Source: CALKYB01 sp964510575 (lineage in GTDB: Bacteria > Bdellovibrionota_C > UBA2361 > SZUA-149 > CALKYB01). From it: a DNA stretch of 62,927 bases. Within the stretch, counting starts at the first letter, position 1. The number at the start of each line of letters is the position of its first letter. The stretch is from the NCBI GenBank assembly GCA_964510575.1, contig CAZECN010000017.1, forward strand, positions 1 through 62,927. The letters run 5' to 3'. The notes beneath the pieces are model-generated. The model saw nothing but the letters and a program-made list of their open reading frames with translations, made no database searches and was not told where the DNA came from. A program made the position numbers and the translations under genes. Below are positions 1 to 8,428 of the stretch, piece after piece.

Positions 1-2
1 AT

Positions 3-1661
3 GTAGGTCGTTTAATTGGAATTAACAAAGGTGCTCAGGAAGCTTCAAGTACTAATTTTGATAATGCGCAGTATAATCGGGACAAGATGCAACAACTTTA
101 CAGAGTAATTGCGACTTTTCTTTTTAGAAATGAAATTAACCAAGACATGCAAAGTGCTTTCTTACATCGCTTTACCAATAAATTTGAAGCAAGGGAGGTA
201 GAGGCCCCTGGTTCCTTCGATATAGTAGATACAGATAGGGTAATTGTTCAGAAATTCGAAGCTAGAGAAAAGAGTACGATGATGACTCATGCTTCGCAGC
301 TTCCTTACTATCAAGGGTTGGTGCTTTATTTTCTTGGACTAACCTTTCCATTTTTTGCGGTAATGCTGTTGATTCCAGGCCGCCACAGTGGCTTTTTGAT
401 GTGGTTTGGTTTTTATCTTTGGGCTAAAAGTTGGGATATTGGCTTTGCTATCGCCATGATGCTCGATGATATTCTATTTTCAATGTTTGAAGTAGCGCAT
501 AATGTAAATGCGATTGACAATGGATTGAGAGATCCAGATGCAATTGCCCAAGGTATAGAAATTTCTGCTGATGCTGCCTTGGCAGCTCACATCGCAGTTG
601 AACTAGACCCAACTTTTCAATTGACGACTTACTATACCATTATGGGTACCGTTATCAGTGCAATTCCTATAGTCGCAGCTCACCTTGTGCTGGGAGGAAT
701 GCAGGCTGGTTCAGGTCTGATTGCTCAAGGTATGCAAAACTATACTGAACACTTTTCTGCGGCCGCCTATTCAGCTACTTCAGGTGAAACTACTATTTCT
801 AATACGGCTCGAGCGTCATATGTGATGGAGCAAATTATGAGTAAGGTTGCTGGTAACTACCAACGATCAGGTGGTGGTCAAGGAGCTATTGGTAATACCG
901 CTCGTCGAAACTTTATACCTGAGCAGTCAGCACTTCAAACCAACCTCATTCCAGGCATGAGTATGCTCGATTCACAAAAGCAATGGGGGGGACTATCCAA
1001 AATCAGAGGTGGTAATGCTCAAATTTATGGAACAGCTGGAGCTAAACAATTACTATTAGCTTCTCATGTTCTAAAAGGTGTAGATGGCGCTGTCGAGAAC
1101 GAGGCGGTAAGCGCAGCAGCTAAACTTGGACAAAAGGTAACTGAAAGAGCAGCTGCAGATTCAGTAAATACTGTAAACTGGTCTCTGAAAGCCTATCATG
1201 GAGCTGGGGAGCACTTAGTTAAAAGGGGACATCTTGTTAGTAGGTACAACCAGGAGAACCAATTAGTAGGAACGATTGAGGTTGCTTATGTTGCGGGACC
1301 TGAAGGTGGTGAGGCAGTCGCTGAATTTGGTGAGAAGAGCTTTGAGCAAATGGTTGAATTTTATGCAGGTGCGGCTAGTGATGGGCTTACGGCTGTTGAG
1401 GAAGCATTACCTAAGGGTCCTAAAGCTGAGAAACCGTCTAAGTTTACATTTGGACTTGGAGATGCAGCAACAGCAGCTGCAACTGCTGCGGGCGCGAAAT
1501 TCTTAGGTGGATTTTTCTCCAGTGGATCCGTTGAGGAGAAGAGAAAAAGAGATGAGCAGATAGATATCAATTTTCTTGGTGGCTACGGTTTTGATAGTAA
1601 TATCTTTAGCTCTCCTGGTGTTGATGAAAACAAAGAGGGCGAAGAAGAGGAAGAAGAGTAG
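3..1661 (+). CDS. TraG-like (N-terminal domain) membrane protein, 5'-truncated by the window edge
   Basis: The reading frame is already open at the first base. It runs 28 codons upstream of the first ATG (nt 87) without a stop, so the true start lies outside the window. Hydrophobic stretches lie near nt 312-377, 390-452 and 633-704. They follow a short segment with a 'PYYQGL' motif, an arrangement that recalls the TraG/VirB6-like N-terminal family of conjugation systems. The rest is Ala/Gly/Ser-rich and probably helical, and it ends in an acidic tail of Glu residues. It converges with the next gene with a 28-nt gap. The family call is from general resemblance only; it could be any polytopic conjugation or secretion-channel protein. 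No other transfer genes are visible in the window. Confidence 0.6.
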   Translation, partial: VGRLIGINKGAQEASSTNFDNAQYNRDKMQQLYRVIATFLFRNEINQDMQSAFLHRFTNKFEAREVEAPGSFDIVDTDRVIVQKFEAREKSTMMTHASQLPYYQGLVLYFLGLTFPFFAVMLLIPGRHSGFLMWFGFYLWAKSWDIGFAIAMMLDDILFSMFEVAHNVNAIDNGLRDPDAIAQGIEISADAALAAHIAVELDPTFQLTTYYTIMGTVISAIPIVAAHLVLGGMQAGSGLIAQGMQNYTEHFSAAAYSATSGETTISNTARASYVMEQIMSKVAGNYQRSGGGQGAIGNTARRNFIPEQSALQTNLIPGMSMLDSQKQWGGLSKIRGGNAQIYGTAGAKQLLLASHVLKGVDGAVENEAVSAAAKLGQKVTERAAADSVNTVNWSLKAYHGAGEHLVKRGHLVSRYNQENQLVGTIEVAYVAGPEGGEAVAEFGEKSFEQMVEFYAGAASDGLTAVEEALPKGPKAEKPSKFTFGLGDAATAAATAAGAKFLGGFFSSGSVEEKRKRDEQIDINFLGGYGFDSNIFSSPGVDENKEGEEEEEE

Positions 1662-1689
1662 GGCTTTCAGCAGATCTCTCTAAATAAAT

Positions 1690-3396
1690 CTAGTCTTTGT
1701 TGGCTTCTCTAGTTGAGCTACTTTCTAGTAGACTTGAAATTTGAGCTAAAGCAAATACCTGTAGATCTGCTGGGCAGGATCTATATAGTAGTTCCACCTC
1801 TTGCTGATTGAATAGGTTATCATTGCCCGATTCTATGGCTAGATTGATTTGAAATCGTAGCAAACTAGTTCGAGCTCTAAAGCTGTTTTGTCTAATATTC
1901 AAGGATTCTTGTAAATGTAAAATCGATTGTTGGATCTCTCCTTTTTCGCGGAGCAACACACTTAGTGCGCTGTGAAGTTCTGATAAGTGACTAAGGGAAT
2001 GGTCTTCAGATTGAAGAGAAAGACTTTTGTTTATATACGATATTGCTTCGTCAATATTTCCGTCTAGGTGGAAAAGTCGCCCTTTAATTTCAAAAAAACA
2101 TGAACGAACAAAATTATCCTCTTCTAAGTAACGTTCATCTATTCCTTTTAAATCTTCCTCTGCTAAATCTATCTGACCTGACCAAAGTTTTACAAATGGC
2201 TTTAGTAAAAGTAGATCGTCGGAACCAAAGCCAAGACTGTTCAACTCATCTATGACTTCAACTATTTTCTGAGGATTGGAATCTTGCAAAGGTTTTAGAA
2301 TGGGTTGCACCTCTGGGTTAAAAAGAGTGCTTAGTTTGAGACGCAGGAAAGGCAGATAGCCTAGAGCGGCTAGGTTGTAAAATATTTTGGCAGCCTCGTC
2401 TGTTTGCCCTCTTTCGATTAGAATAGGCCAATCTTCCCCGACATCTAAGTTCTCCCTAGCTAGAAGCATGGCTTCAGCTATTTCAGGGGCGATGTCTCTA
2501 TACTTGTCAGCTAAAAGAAGCAACTCTTTTTGGTCTTCCGGTTTTCTTTCATGGATCAGAGCAGAAGCTACTGCATAGCCGGTGCAAGCAATGGTCGGGT
2601 CGGGAAATCTAGCTAAATTAGTGGCTAGAGTGTAAAGTTTTTTGTGGGATAGTTTGTTTTCAGAAGCGAATGAGCATAGCGATAGAACCGCTCTTGCAAA
2701 CTGAGGTTTCTCTGAATAGCTAGCGGGAAGCATTATTAGTCCAGAGTTGTAAAGAAGGGGATTTCTACCATTCTGTTCGATTGGGTAGTTTTTTGCATAG
2801 TAGTTTGCGCAAGTTCCTGAGAGAAGACTTGAAGCACTTATAATATTATTTGCAAATTCTTCTACTGAAGTTTCTTTCCATTTTCCTTCCCCAGAAGGGC
2901 ATAGGCCACTAATAAGTCCAATTGAGAACAAGGAAAAAATATTGGTTGAAAATTGCATTTCTATCGAATGATTTTCGAAGAAATGGAAATTTGTTTTCTC
3001 TCCAGAAAGCCAGTCCTGCAGGGAGTTGGTAATATTGACTCTAAAGAAGTCTCCCTCCAGTAAGCTTCCACCCGAGGCGATAATTGCTACTTGGTCGTGA
3101 ATGTTTTCAGGCTCGAGGGTTAGTGCAATCTCCATCTCGGAGTCGTAAGATGCCCAAATATTGGCAGCGAAGATTCCTAGGAAAGAAGAGATCGAAAGGA
3201 GGAGGTGCTTTTCTTCAGGGGAGAGATCTTCTTTTCTTTTTCCTTTTAGTCCGCTGCCATAAAGATCTAACAAGCCCACGCTGGGCCAAGTATAGTCTAG
3301 GTGGTAAGCGGAGAATCTATCGGAGAAGGCTCTAGATTTTTTTAGAAGTTCCTCTGCCCCTGCCTGAACCCTAGGGTTTATCTTTACTTTTTTCAT
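1690..3396 (-). CDS. Hypothetical protein with C-terminal TPR-like repeats (568 aa)
   Basis: I do not recognise a family over the full length. The N-terminal ~330 residues are mixed alpha/beta with no catalytic motif that I can name. From about residue 400 onward the sequence is helical with TPR-like periodicity: acidic/hydrophobic helix pairs, alternating Ala/Leu/Tyr spacing, and a run resembling 'GNIDEAISYINKSLSL' followed by 'GEIQQSILHLQESLNI'. No signal peptide or membrane segment is evident. It starts with ATG (MKKVKINPRV) and lies 17 nt downstream of the deacetylase gene on the same strand, so co-transcription with that gene is likely. A scaffold or protein-interaction role is an inference. 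Confidence 0.75.
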   Translation of the reverse strand: MKKVKINPRVQAGAEELLKKSRAFSDRFSAYHLDYTWPSVGLLDLYGSGLKGKRKEDLSPEEKHLLLSISSFLGIFAANIWASYDSEMEIALTLEPENIHDQVAIIASGGSLLEGDFFRVNITNSLQDWLSGEKTNFHFFENHSIEMQFSTNIFSLFSIGLISGLCPSGEGKWKETSVEEFANNIISASSLLSGTCANYYAKNYPIEQNGRNPLLYNSGLIMLPASYSEKPQFARAVLSLCSFASENKLSHKKLYTLATNLARFPDPTIACTGYAVASALIHERKPEDQKELLLLADKYRDIAPEIAEAMLLARENLDVGEDWPILIERGQTDEAAKIFYNLAALGYLPFLRLKLSTLFNPEVQPILKPLQDSNPQKIVEVIDELNSLGFGSDDLLLLKPFVKLWSGQIDLAEEDLKGIDERYLEEDNFVRSCFFEIKGRLFHLDGNIDEAISYINKSLSLQSEDHSLSHLSELHSALSVLLREKGEIQQSILHLQESLNIRQNSFRARTSLLRFQINLAIESGNDNLFNQQEVELLYRSCPADLQVFALAQISSLLESSSTREANKD

Positions 3397-3413
3397 TTTA
3401 CCTCAATCCAAGT

Positions 3414-4439
3414 TTAGAACTTGAGACGAAAGTTAAAAAGTTTTTTTGTGTAGGAAATATCCTCATGTATTCCAATTCTACCAATCATCGGCGGGGTGAA
3501 ACCTAGCTCGTTGTTACGATGAATAGCCATAGTGGCTTTAAAGCCAGTAGAATTCGTAATTTCTTGAGTGCTACTGTCGTAATAACCGCCTGGGTAGCAG
3601 AAAATATCTAGCTTTCCAGAGCTTAAACTATTGGACAGAGTGTTTTTTGAATCTTGAAAATCTTGGCTTAACTCGGATGCTTCAACTTCTGTTGAGGCTC
3701 TGTGAAGATTACTATGGGAGCCGAAGGTGAACCCTTCACTAGCTAGTTGATTGATTTCCTCCCAGTTTAAAAACTGTCTAGGGACAGTAGGAAGCTGTCC
3801 TTTAAGTTCCGACACGATTTTATTTCTATTGACTGGAGAGGCTGCTCTGAGTGCAAAAATCGCTCTCTCTAAGGTCATGTTTTTCCTTGAGAGCAGCGAG
3901 TCTGGGTTGGAACCTCCACTTGGTGTGAAAATTTTATACTCACTAAAAATTTCTACAATTTTGTCAGGGCAATGGTGAATGGCTAGAGATAGAATATCAG
4001 TCCAGAATAGTTCTTCAGATCCTATGAATGCAGTGGGCAGGAACACAGTAGCAGTTAAATTAAATTCTTTTAATATTGGAGCTGCGTGTTGCTTAAAGTC
4101 GATCCAACCATCATCAAAAGTGAGAGCGATGCTTCCGGCCTGGAGATCTCCACTTAAGGTTTGTTCTACATAATCTTGGAGGGAAATTACTTTATAATTT
4201 TCAGTCAGCAGCTCTAGCTGAAGCCTAAATGATTCTGGAGTTACATACATTCCAGGCTCCATTTCCCATGGAACTTCTTTCGGCTCGACTACTCTATGAT
4301 ACATTAAAACAGAGGATTCGGATGGTTTTAGAGGACCAAGAAGAGAGTGCGGCGCTGACCAAGTAATTTCAGCAAGTATTTTTCGTAATTTGTGCCGAAA
4401 ATTATTCGGTCTTTTTACTGAATTCGGTGAGTTTTTCAT
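3414..4439 (-). CDS. Polysaccharide deacetylase (NodB homology, carbohydrate esterase family 4)
   Basis: This is a predicted metal-dependent de-N-acetylase acting on cell-wall or surface polysaccharide. The NodB motif 1 'TFDDGW' supplies the catalytic base and metal-binding Asp residues. Motif 2 'SHSNLH' supplies the two metal-binding His residues, and a later 'CYPGGYYD' fits motif 3. An early 'LMYHRVV' is typical of this branch of the family. The frame is open back to 4502, but the ATG at 4439 (MKNSPNSVKR) is preferred because it reduces the overlap with the upstream thioesterase gene to 38 nt. No clear ribosome-binding site supports either start. There is no obvious signal peptide, so it may be cytoplasmic or membrane-associated. 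The exact substrate is unknown. Confidence 0.85.
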   Translation of the reverse strand: MKNSPNSVKRPNNFRHKLRKILAEITWSAPHSLLGPLKPSESSVLMYHRVVEPKEVPWEMEPGMYVTPESFRLQLELLTENYKVISLQDYVEQTLSGDLQAGSIALTFDDGWIDFKQHAAPILKEFNLTATVFLPTAFIGSEELFWTDILSLAIHHCPDKIVEIFSEYKIFTPSGGSNPDSLLSRKNMTLERAIFALRAASPVNRNKIVSELKGQLPTVPRQFLNWEEINQLASEGFTFGSHSNLHRASTEVEASELSQDFQDSKNTLSNSLSSGKLDIFCYPGGYYDSSTQEITNSTGFKATMAIHRNNELGFTPPMIGRIGIHEDISYTKKLFNFRLKF

Positions 4440-4827
4440 ATAGCCCAGCTGAAAAAGATTGAGGTTTGAACTGACCAGATGAATCGCTGACAATATGAGC
4501 ATGTTTCGTAGATGCTCGGTGTAAAACTAGTTCATCGCCCTTTCTTTTTATTTCGTAGTTAAAGGTTAAGCTAGCCTTTCTTACATTTCCAGCTCTCACC
4601 TCTACTGTAAGACTATCGCCATATCTGATGGGCCTCAAGAATTTTTGTTGGCTTTCTGTAACAGCTAGGTGCTTACCTTGAGCTACAAGCTCCGGGTAAG
4701 GGAAATTGATTTGATCAAGCAGGGCCTCTCTCGCTTTTTCATAAAGTTTGAAATAACGCGCGTGATACAACACTCCGCCTATGTCAAACTCTGCAAGTGA
4801 TATCCTATTAATCTCTAGGCTAAACAA
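4402..4827 (-). CDS. Acyl-CoA thioesterase, 4HBT/YbgC-like hotdog fold
   Basis: A 141-aa single hotdog-domain protein. It has the family's signature near residues 15-33: an Asp followed by 'GGVLYHARYF' and 'YEKARE', where the Asp is the usual catalytic residue of the 4-hydroxybenzoyl-CoA thioesterase/YbgC group. Length is normal for the family. It lies 11 nt downstream of the 2-oxoacid dehydrogenase E2 gene on the same strand and overlaps the start of the deacetylase gene. Position suggests it may hydrolyse acyl-CoAs linked to the neighbouring dehydrogenase complex, but that is inferred from context alone. Confidence 0.85.
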   Translation of the reverse strand: MFSLEINRISLAEFDIGGVLYHARYFKLYEKAREALLDQINFPYPELVAQGKHLAVTESQQKFLRPIRYGDSLTVEVRAGNVRKASLTFNYEIKRKGDELVLHRASTKHAHIVSDSSGQFKPQSFSAGLYEKLTEFSKKTE

Positions 4828-4838
4828 AGCTCAGTTGA

Positions 4839-6137
4839 TTAGAGAATCTCATCTTCTGGGTCCCAGTTCTCTATGTATTGAGTTACATAGTGAAGGAAGT
4901 GGCCAGATAGAGATCCGTCAATGACCCTATGGTCATAAGACAAAGTGATGTTCATCATCGATCTAATAGCAATCATATCGTCAACTACCACCGGACGCTT
5001 TTTAATAGCGCAAGTTGCAAGAATCGCTACTTGAGGTTGGTTGATGATTGGACAGCCAATGATGTTTCCAAAAACTCCAGGGTTGGTAACAGTAAACGTG
5101 CCGCCTTGAGTTTCATCGGGCTTGAGTTTTTTGTTTCTTGCTCTTTCGGCGAGGTCCTTTAGTTGTCGCGCTATGCCAGCAAGGCTTAGGTGGTCAGCTT
5201 TTTTAATAACCGGTACGATCAAGCCGGTAGTGCCAAGAGCGACCGCTACGCCGAGGTTAATATCCTTCTTTAAAATAATATTTGTTCCGTCTACGGAAGA
5301 GTTAATCTGCGGATATTGAATTATACCTTTAACGGCTGCCAGAAGAAAAAACGGGGTGAATGAAAGCTTAAAGCCTTCTCGAGCTACAAAAGCTGCTTGA
5401 TGTTTTTTTCGAGCAAGAGCGACATTCGTTACGTCGACTTCTGCAACCGAGTAAACATGAGGACTAGTTTGTTTACTTCGCACCATGTGATCCGCAATCA
5501 ACTGTCTCATGCGATCCATCGGTTGAACGGTAATTCCATCTTCTCCGTAATTTCTATCTGAAACAGGCTCTGGGATATTAGTCTTGGCTTGTCTTGGTGC
5601 AGCAGCCATAGAGTTTGAAGAGCGAGTTTCTAAATAAGAAAGGAAGTCTTTTTTGCTTACTCTTCCTCCAGAACCAGTGCCGGGAATTGCTGCTAGCTCA
5701 ACAGGAGGAATGCCATGCTGCTCAGCCATGCTCCTAACTAAAGGTGAGTAGTACCTGTCTCCCCCAGTAGCACCATTATTGTTGGCAACAGGTGCTGGGG
5801 TTGAAGAGGGTGCTGGCGTATTAGCTTGAGGTGCTGCTTGGGGCTCAGGAGTTTTAGCTGGTGCAGGAGCTGCAGGTTTAGCATCTCCAGCAGCGGCGGC
5901 ATCAGTTTCAATAACAGCGATAACAGTTTTTACTGCAACAGTGTCACCTTCTTGAGCTTTGAACTCTACTATCGTTCCGGTCTCAGGAGCGGGTATTTCT
6001 GAGTCTACTTTGTCAGTTGAAATTTCCAGAATAGTCTCATCTTTTTTGACCTGATCACCTACGTTCTTCAACCACTTAAGGACTGTGGCTTCAGTAATGG
6101 ACTCGCCCATTTGAGGCATCATCATTTCTACTTTCAT
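4839..6137 (-). CDS. 2-oxoacid dehydrogenase complex E2, dihydrolipoamide acyltransferase
   Basis: This is the acyltransferase core of a 2-oxoacid dehydrogenase complex. It moves the acyl group from lipoamide to CoA. Domains in order: a single N-terminal lipoyl domain (residues 1-78, lipoylated Lys43 in 'STDKVDSE'), an Ala/Pro-rich flexible linker (about 80-125), an E1/E3-binding domain (about 127-170, 'SPLVRSMAEQHGI' and 'GTGSGGRVSKKD'), and the catalytic domain ending in 'DHRVIDG' (His403, Asp407). The 432-aa length is normal. Gene order E3-E1-E2 with a fused E1 favours a branched-chain 2-oxoacid complex, but pyruvate or 2-oxoglutarate cannot be excluded from sequence alone. About 106 nt separate it from E1. 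Confidence 0.93.
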   Translation of the reverse strand: MKVEMMMPQMGESITEATVLKWLKNVGDQVKKDETILEISTDKVDSEIPAPETGTIVEFKAQEGDTVAVKTVIAVIETDAAAAGDAKPAAPAPAKTPEPQAAPQANTPAPSSTPAPVANNNGATGGDRYYSPLVRSMAEQHGIPPVELAAIPGTGSGGRVSKKDFLSYLETRSSNSMAAAPRQAKTNIPEPVSDRNYGEDGITVQPMDRMRQLIADHMVRSKQTSPHVYSVAEVDVTNVALARKKHQAAFVAREGFKLSFTPFFLLAAVKGIIQYPQINSSVDGTNIILKKDINLGVAVALGTTGLIVPVIKKADHLSLAGIARQLKDLAERARNKKLKPDETQGGTFTVTNPGVFGNIIGCPIINQPQVAILATCAIKKRPVVVDDMIAIRSMMNITLSYDHRVIDGSLSGHFLHYVTQYIENWDPEDEIL

Positions 6138-6243
6138 CTTATATTCCGACTAAAACGATATTAAATAATCAAATCAAAACTAGGAGACTCCGTTGTTGAG
6201 GCCTCCGGAACGGGTAACTAGATAGCAGGATCTTTCAATGATG

Positions 6244-8268
6244 TCAGTAGGAGAGCAGGCGTGAGAGAGCTTCTATAACGCCCTCAGTCTGTGGAAGCAC
6301 TACTTTTTCTAGGCAACTGGCGTGAGGAACCGGAGATTCGGCTCCAGCCAGCCGGGCAACAGGAGCATCCAGGTATTCAAATCCGTCACTAGCAATTTGA
6401 GCTGCAATCTCTGCTCCAAAGCCCATGAATGCGGTATCCTCATGAGCAATCAAAACTCTACCAGTTTTTTTGACGCTGCTTAGGATAGTTTCAATATCCA
6501 AGGGTCGGATAGTTCTAATGTCAATAACTTCTACAGAGACTCCGTCTTCTTCAAGTTCCTTGGCTGCAAGAATGGATTTTTGAACTAAAGCGCCCCAAGT
6601 TACTATTGTTGCATCTTCCCCAGTTCTGATCACTTTTGCTTTTCCAATTGGGATAAGGTGTTCGCTGTCTCCTTCTGGCCCTTTGGCATAAGTTTGACGA
6701 TACAGTCCTTTATGTTCAAGAAAAATTATCGGGTTGTTGTCTCGAATCGCGGCCTTAAGAAGCCCTTTTCCATCTGTAGCGTTGGATGGATAAATAACTT
6801 TTAATCCTGGGTAGTGAGCAAATGTCGCTTCGATATTTTGAGAATGGTAAAGAGCTCCGTGAATATAACCACCCACTGCTACTCTGATCACAGCGTTGCA
6901 AGAGAAATTTCCGTTCGAACGGTAGTGCATCATAGCTAGCTCGTTTCTGAGCTGCATCATCCCCGTCCAAATATAGTCTCCGAATTGAATTTCTACGACA
7001 GGTTTCATTCCAACTGTGGCCATTCCTATAGCGGTGCCACAAATTGAAGCCTCTGCTAAGGGGGCATTGAAAACTCTCTTTTCTCCATACTTGTCAGTTA
7101 AGCCACTCGTTACAGAGAAAACACCACCTTTCCCGTAAGCGACATCTTGGCCATAAATAATCATATTCTCATCCCTAGACATTTCTTCATCCAGGGCATG
7201 GTTCAATGAGTCTACGAGAAAAATATCTTCTCCAGTCGCTGGTTTTTCCTTGAATTCAGCAACCGGGTTTTCGTTATAAACAAATTTCAGCGCGGTCGAA
7301 GGGTCTGGGCTGGCCTGCGCTTCTGCCCACTCAGCATCTTCGTCGACCTCAAGTTTGATTCCTTTTCGCATATTTTCAAGTTCATCTTCAGAGCAAACTT
7401 TTTGTTCTAAAAGATGAGCTGCGAAATGGAGAATAGGATCTTTCTCTTTGTCTGATTCAATTTCTTCCAAGCTTCGATATTTGGCTTGGTTGTCTGAGAT
7501 GGAATGACTTTGCAGTCTAACGACATCGGCGACAACGACTGCTGGGCCGGCACCGCTTCTCGCTCGTTTCACTAGGTCAGAGAAAGTGTTGTAAGATTCA
7601 AAGTAGTCTAGTCCATTTATTTTTCTAACTTCCAGACATTCGTAACCACTGGAAATATCAGCAACAGACTCGCCTGCTATTTGCTGAGAAATATGAACAC
7701 TGATCGCAAATTGATTATCCTGAACTAGAAATATCACTGGAAGTTTTTTTCGTGCTGCCCAGTTCAGTGCCTCATGGTAAGCACCTTGTGCAGTAGTTCC
7801 TTCTCCGGAGGATACGTAAACAACACCACCTGTTTTAAAAAAATGTTGAGCTCGACCAGCTCCGACCGCTTGCAGGTATTGAGTCCCTGTCGGCGAGCTT
7901 TGAGAGACTATATTAAGCCCTTGATGCCCATAGTGGTTAGGCATTTGTCGCCCTCCAGAACTTGGGTCATCAGCTTTATTTAAAATATTTAAAAATAATT
8001 CTCGGTTAGTTACACCCCAGGCTGAGCAAAAAGCCATGTCTCGGTAGTAGGGGTAAGCCCAGTCGTGGCCTGGTTTCATAGCATTTGCTGCAGCTACCTG
8101 AACGGCCTCGTGGCCAGCACAACCAATTTGAAAATGGGCTTTGTTTTGTTTGTATAGAGTTATTGCTTTCTCGTCGACGAGTCTCGCCCTTAACATAGAT
8201 TGCCAGGCCCTAATCAGACTTTGGTCATCTAGGCCTTCAGGACGTTTGTTGCTGAGACTTTCTAGCAA
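6244..8268 (-). CDS. 2-oxoacid dehydrogenase E1, fused alpha and beta subunits (674 aa)
   Basis: The thiamine-diphosphate-dependent decarboxylase of the complex, with both normally separate chains in one polypeptide. Residues 1-340 match the alpha subunit, including the ThDP motif that starts 'SSGEGTTAQGAYHEALNWA' and continues to a conserved Asn in 'VQDNQFAIS'. Residues 350-674 match the beta subunit: 'GQDVAYGKGGVF', 'FNAPLAEASICGTAIGMA', 'EIQFGDYIW'. Fused E1 proteins of this size occur in some Bacteroidetes and Chlamydiae, where they are annotated as 2-oxoisovalerate dehydrogenase. The start ATG gives MLESLSNKRP. It lies 157 nt downstream of lpdA, across a terminator and a long hairpin, so it may have its own promoter. 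Confidence 0.92.
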   Translation of the reverse strand: MLESLSNKRPEGLDDQSLIRAWQSMLRARLVDEKAITLYKQNKAHFQIGCAGHEAVQVAAANAMKPGHDWAYPYYRDMAFCSAWGVTNRELFLNILNKADDPSSGGRQMPNHYGHQGLNIVSQSSPTGTQYLQAVGAGRAQHFFKTGGVVYVSSGEGTTAQGAYHEALNWAARKKLPVIFLVQDNQFAISVHISQQIAGESVADISSGYECLEVRKINGLDYFESYNTFSDLVKRARSGAGPAVVVADVVRLQSHSISDNQAKYRSLEEIESDKEKDPILHFAAHLLEQKVCSEDELENMRKGIKLEVDEDAEWAEAQASPDPSTALKFVYNENPVAEFKEKPATGEDIFLVDSLNHALDEEMSRDENMIIYGQDVAYGKGGVFSVTSGLTDKYGEKRVFNAPLAEASICGTAIGMATVGMKPVVEIQFGDYIWTGMMQLRNELAMMHYRSNGNFSCNAVIRVAVGGYIHGALYHSQNIEATFAHYPGLKVIYPSNATDGKGLLKAAIRDNNPIIFLEHKGLYRQTYAKGPEGDSEHLIPIGKAKVIRTGEDATIVTWGALVQKSILAAKELEEDGVSVEVIDIRTIRPLDIETILSSVKKTGRVLIAHEDTAFMGFGAEIAAQIASDGFEYLDAPVARLAGAESPVPHASCLEKVVLPQTEGVIEALSRLLSY

Positions 8269-8340
8269 AATACTCTCCCCAATATAAAGGAAATGTGAGG
8301 TTAAACTTGGCTCGTCAGAGCCCTATTATTTGGATGATAC

Positions 8341-8386
8341 AGAACCAAAACCGTTGCCGAAACTACCAGCAAGCTGTTTTGGTTCT
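8341..8386 (-). promoter_or_regulatory. Long stem-loop in the leader of the E1 gene
   Basis: Perfect 10-nt arms at 8341-8350 (agaaccaaaa) and 8377-8386 (ttttggttct) continue inward through 'ccgttgc' and 'gcaagctg' with a small bulge, giving a hairpin of roughly 15 base pairs. It sits between the terminator of lpdA and the ATG of E1, on the transcribed strand of both. No U-tract follows it, so it is not an ordinary terminator. A protein-binding operator, an mRNA-stabilising stem or a leader element are all possible. Confidence 0.45.
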
Positions 8387-8404
8387 TAGTTGGGGAAAAG
8401 CCCT

Positions 8405-8428
8405 AAAATAAGAGCAAATATGCTCTTA
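8405..8428 (-). terminator. Intrinsic terminator overlapping the lpdA stop codon
   Basis: On the minus strand an 8-bp perfect stem (taagagca / tgctctta) with a 4-nt loop is followed directly by TTTT. The 5' arm includes the TAA stop codon of lpdA. The stem is AT-rich, so termination may be partial and allow some readthrough into E1. Confidence 0.6.
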
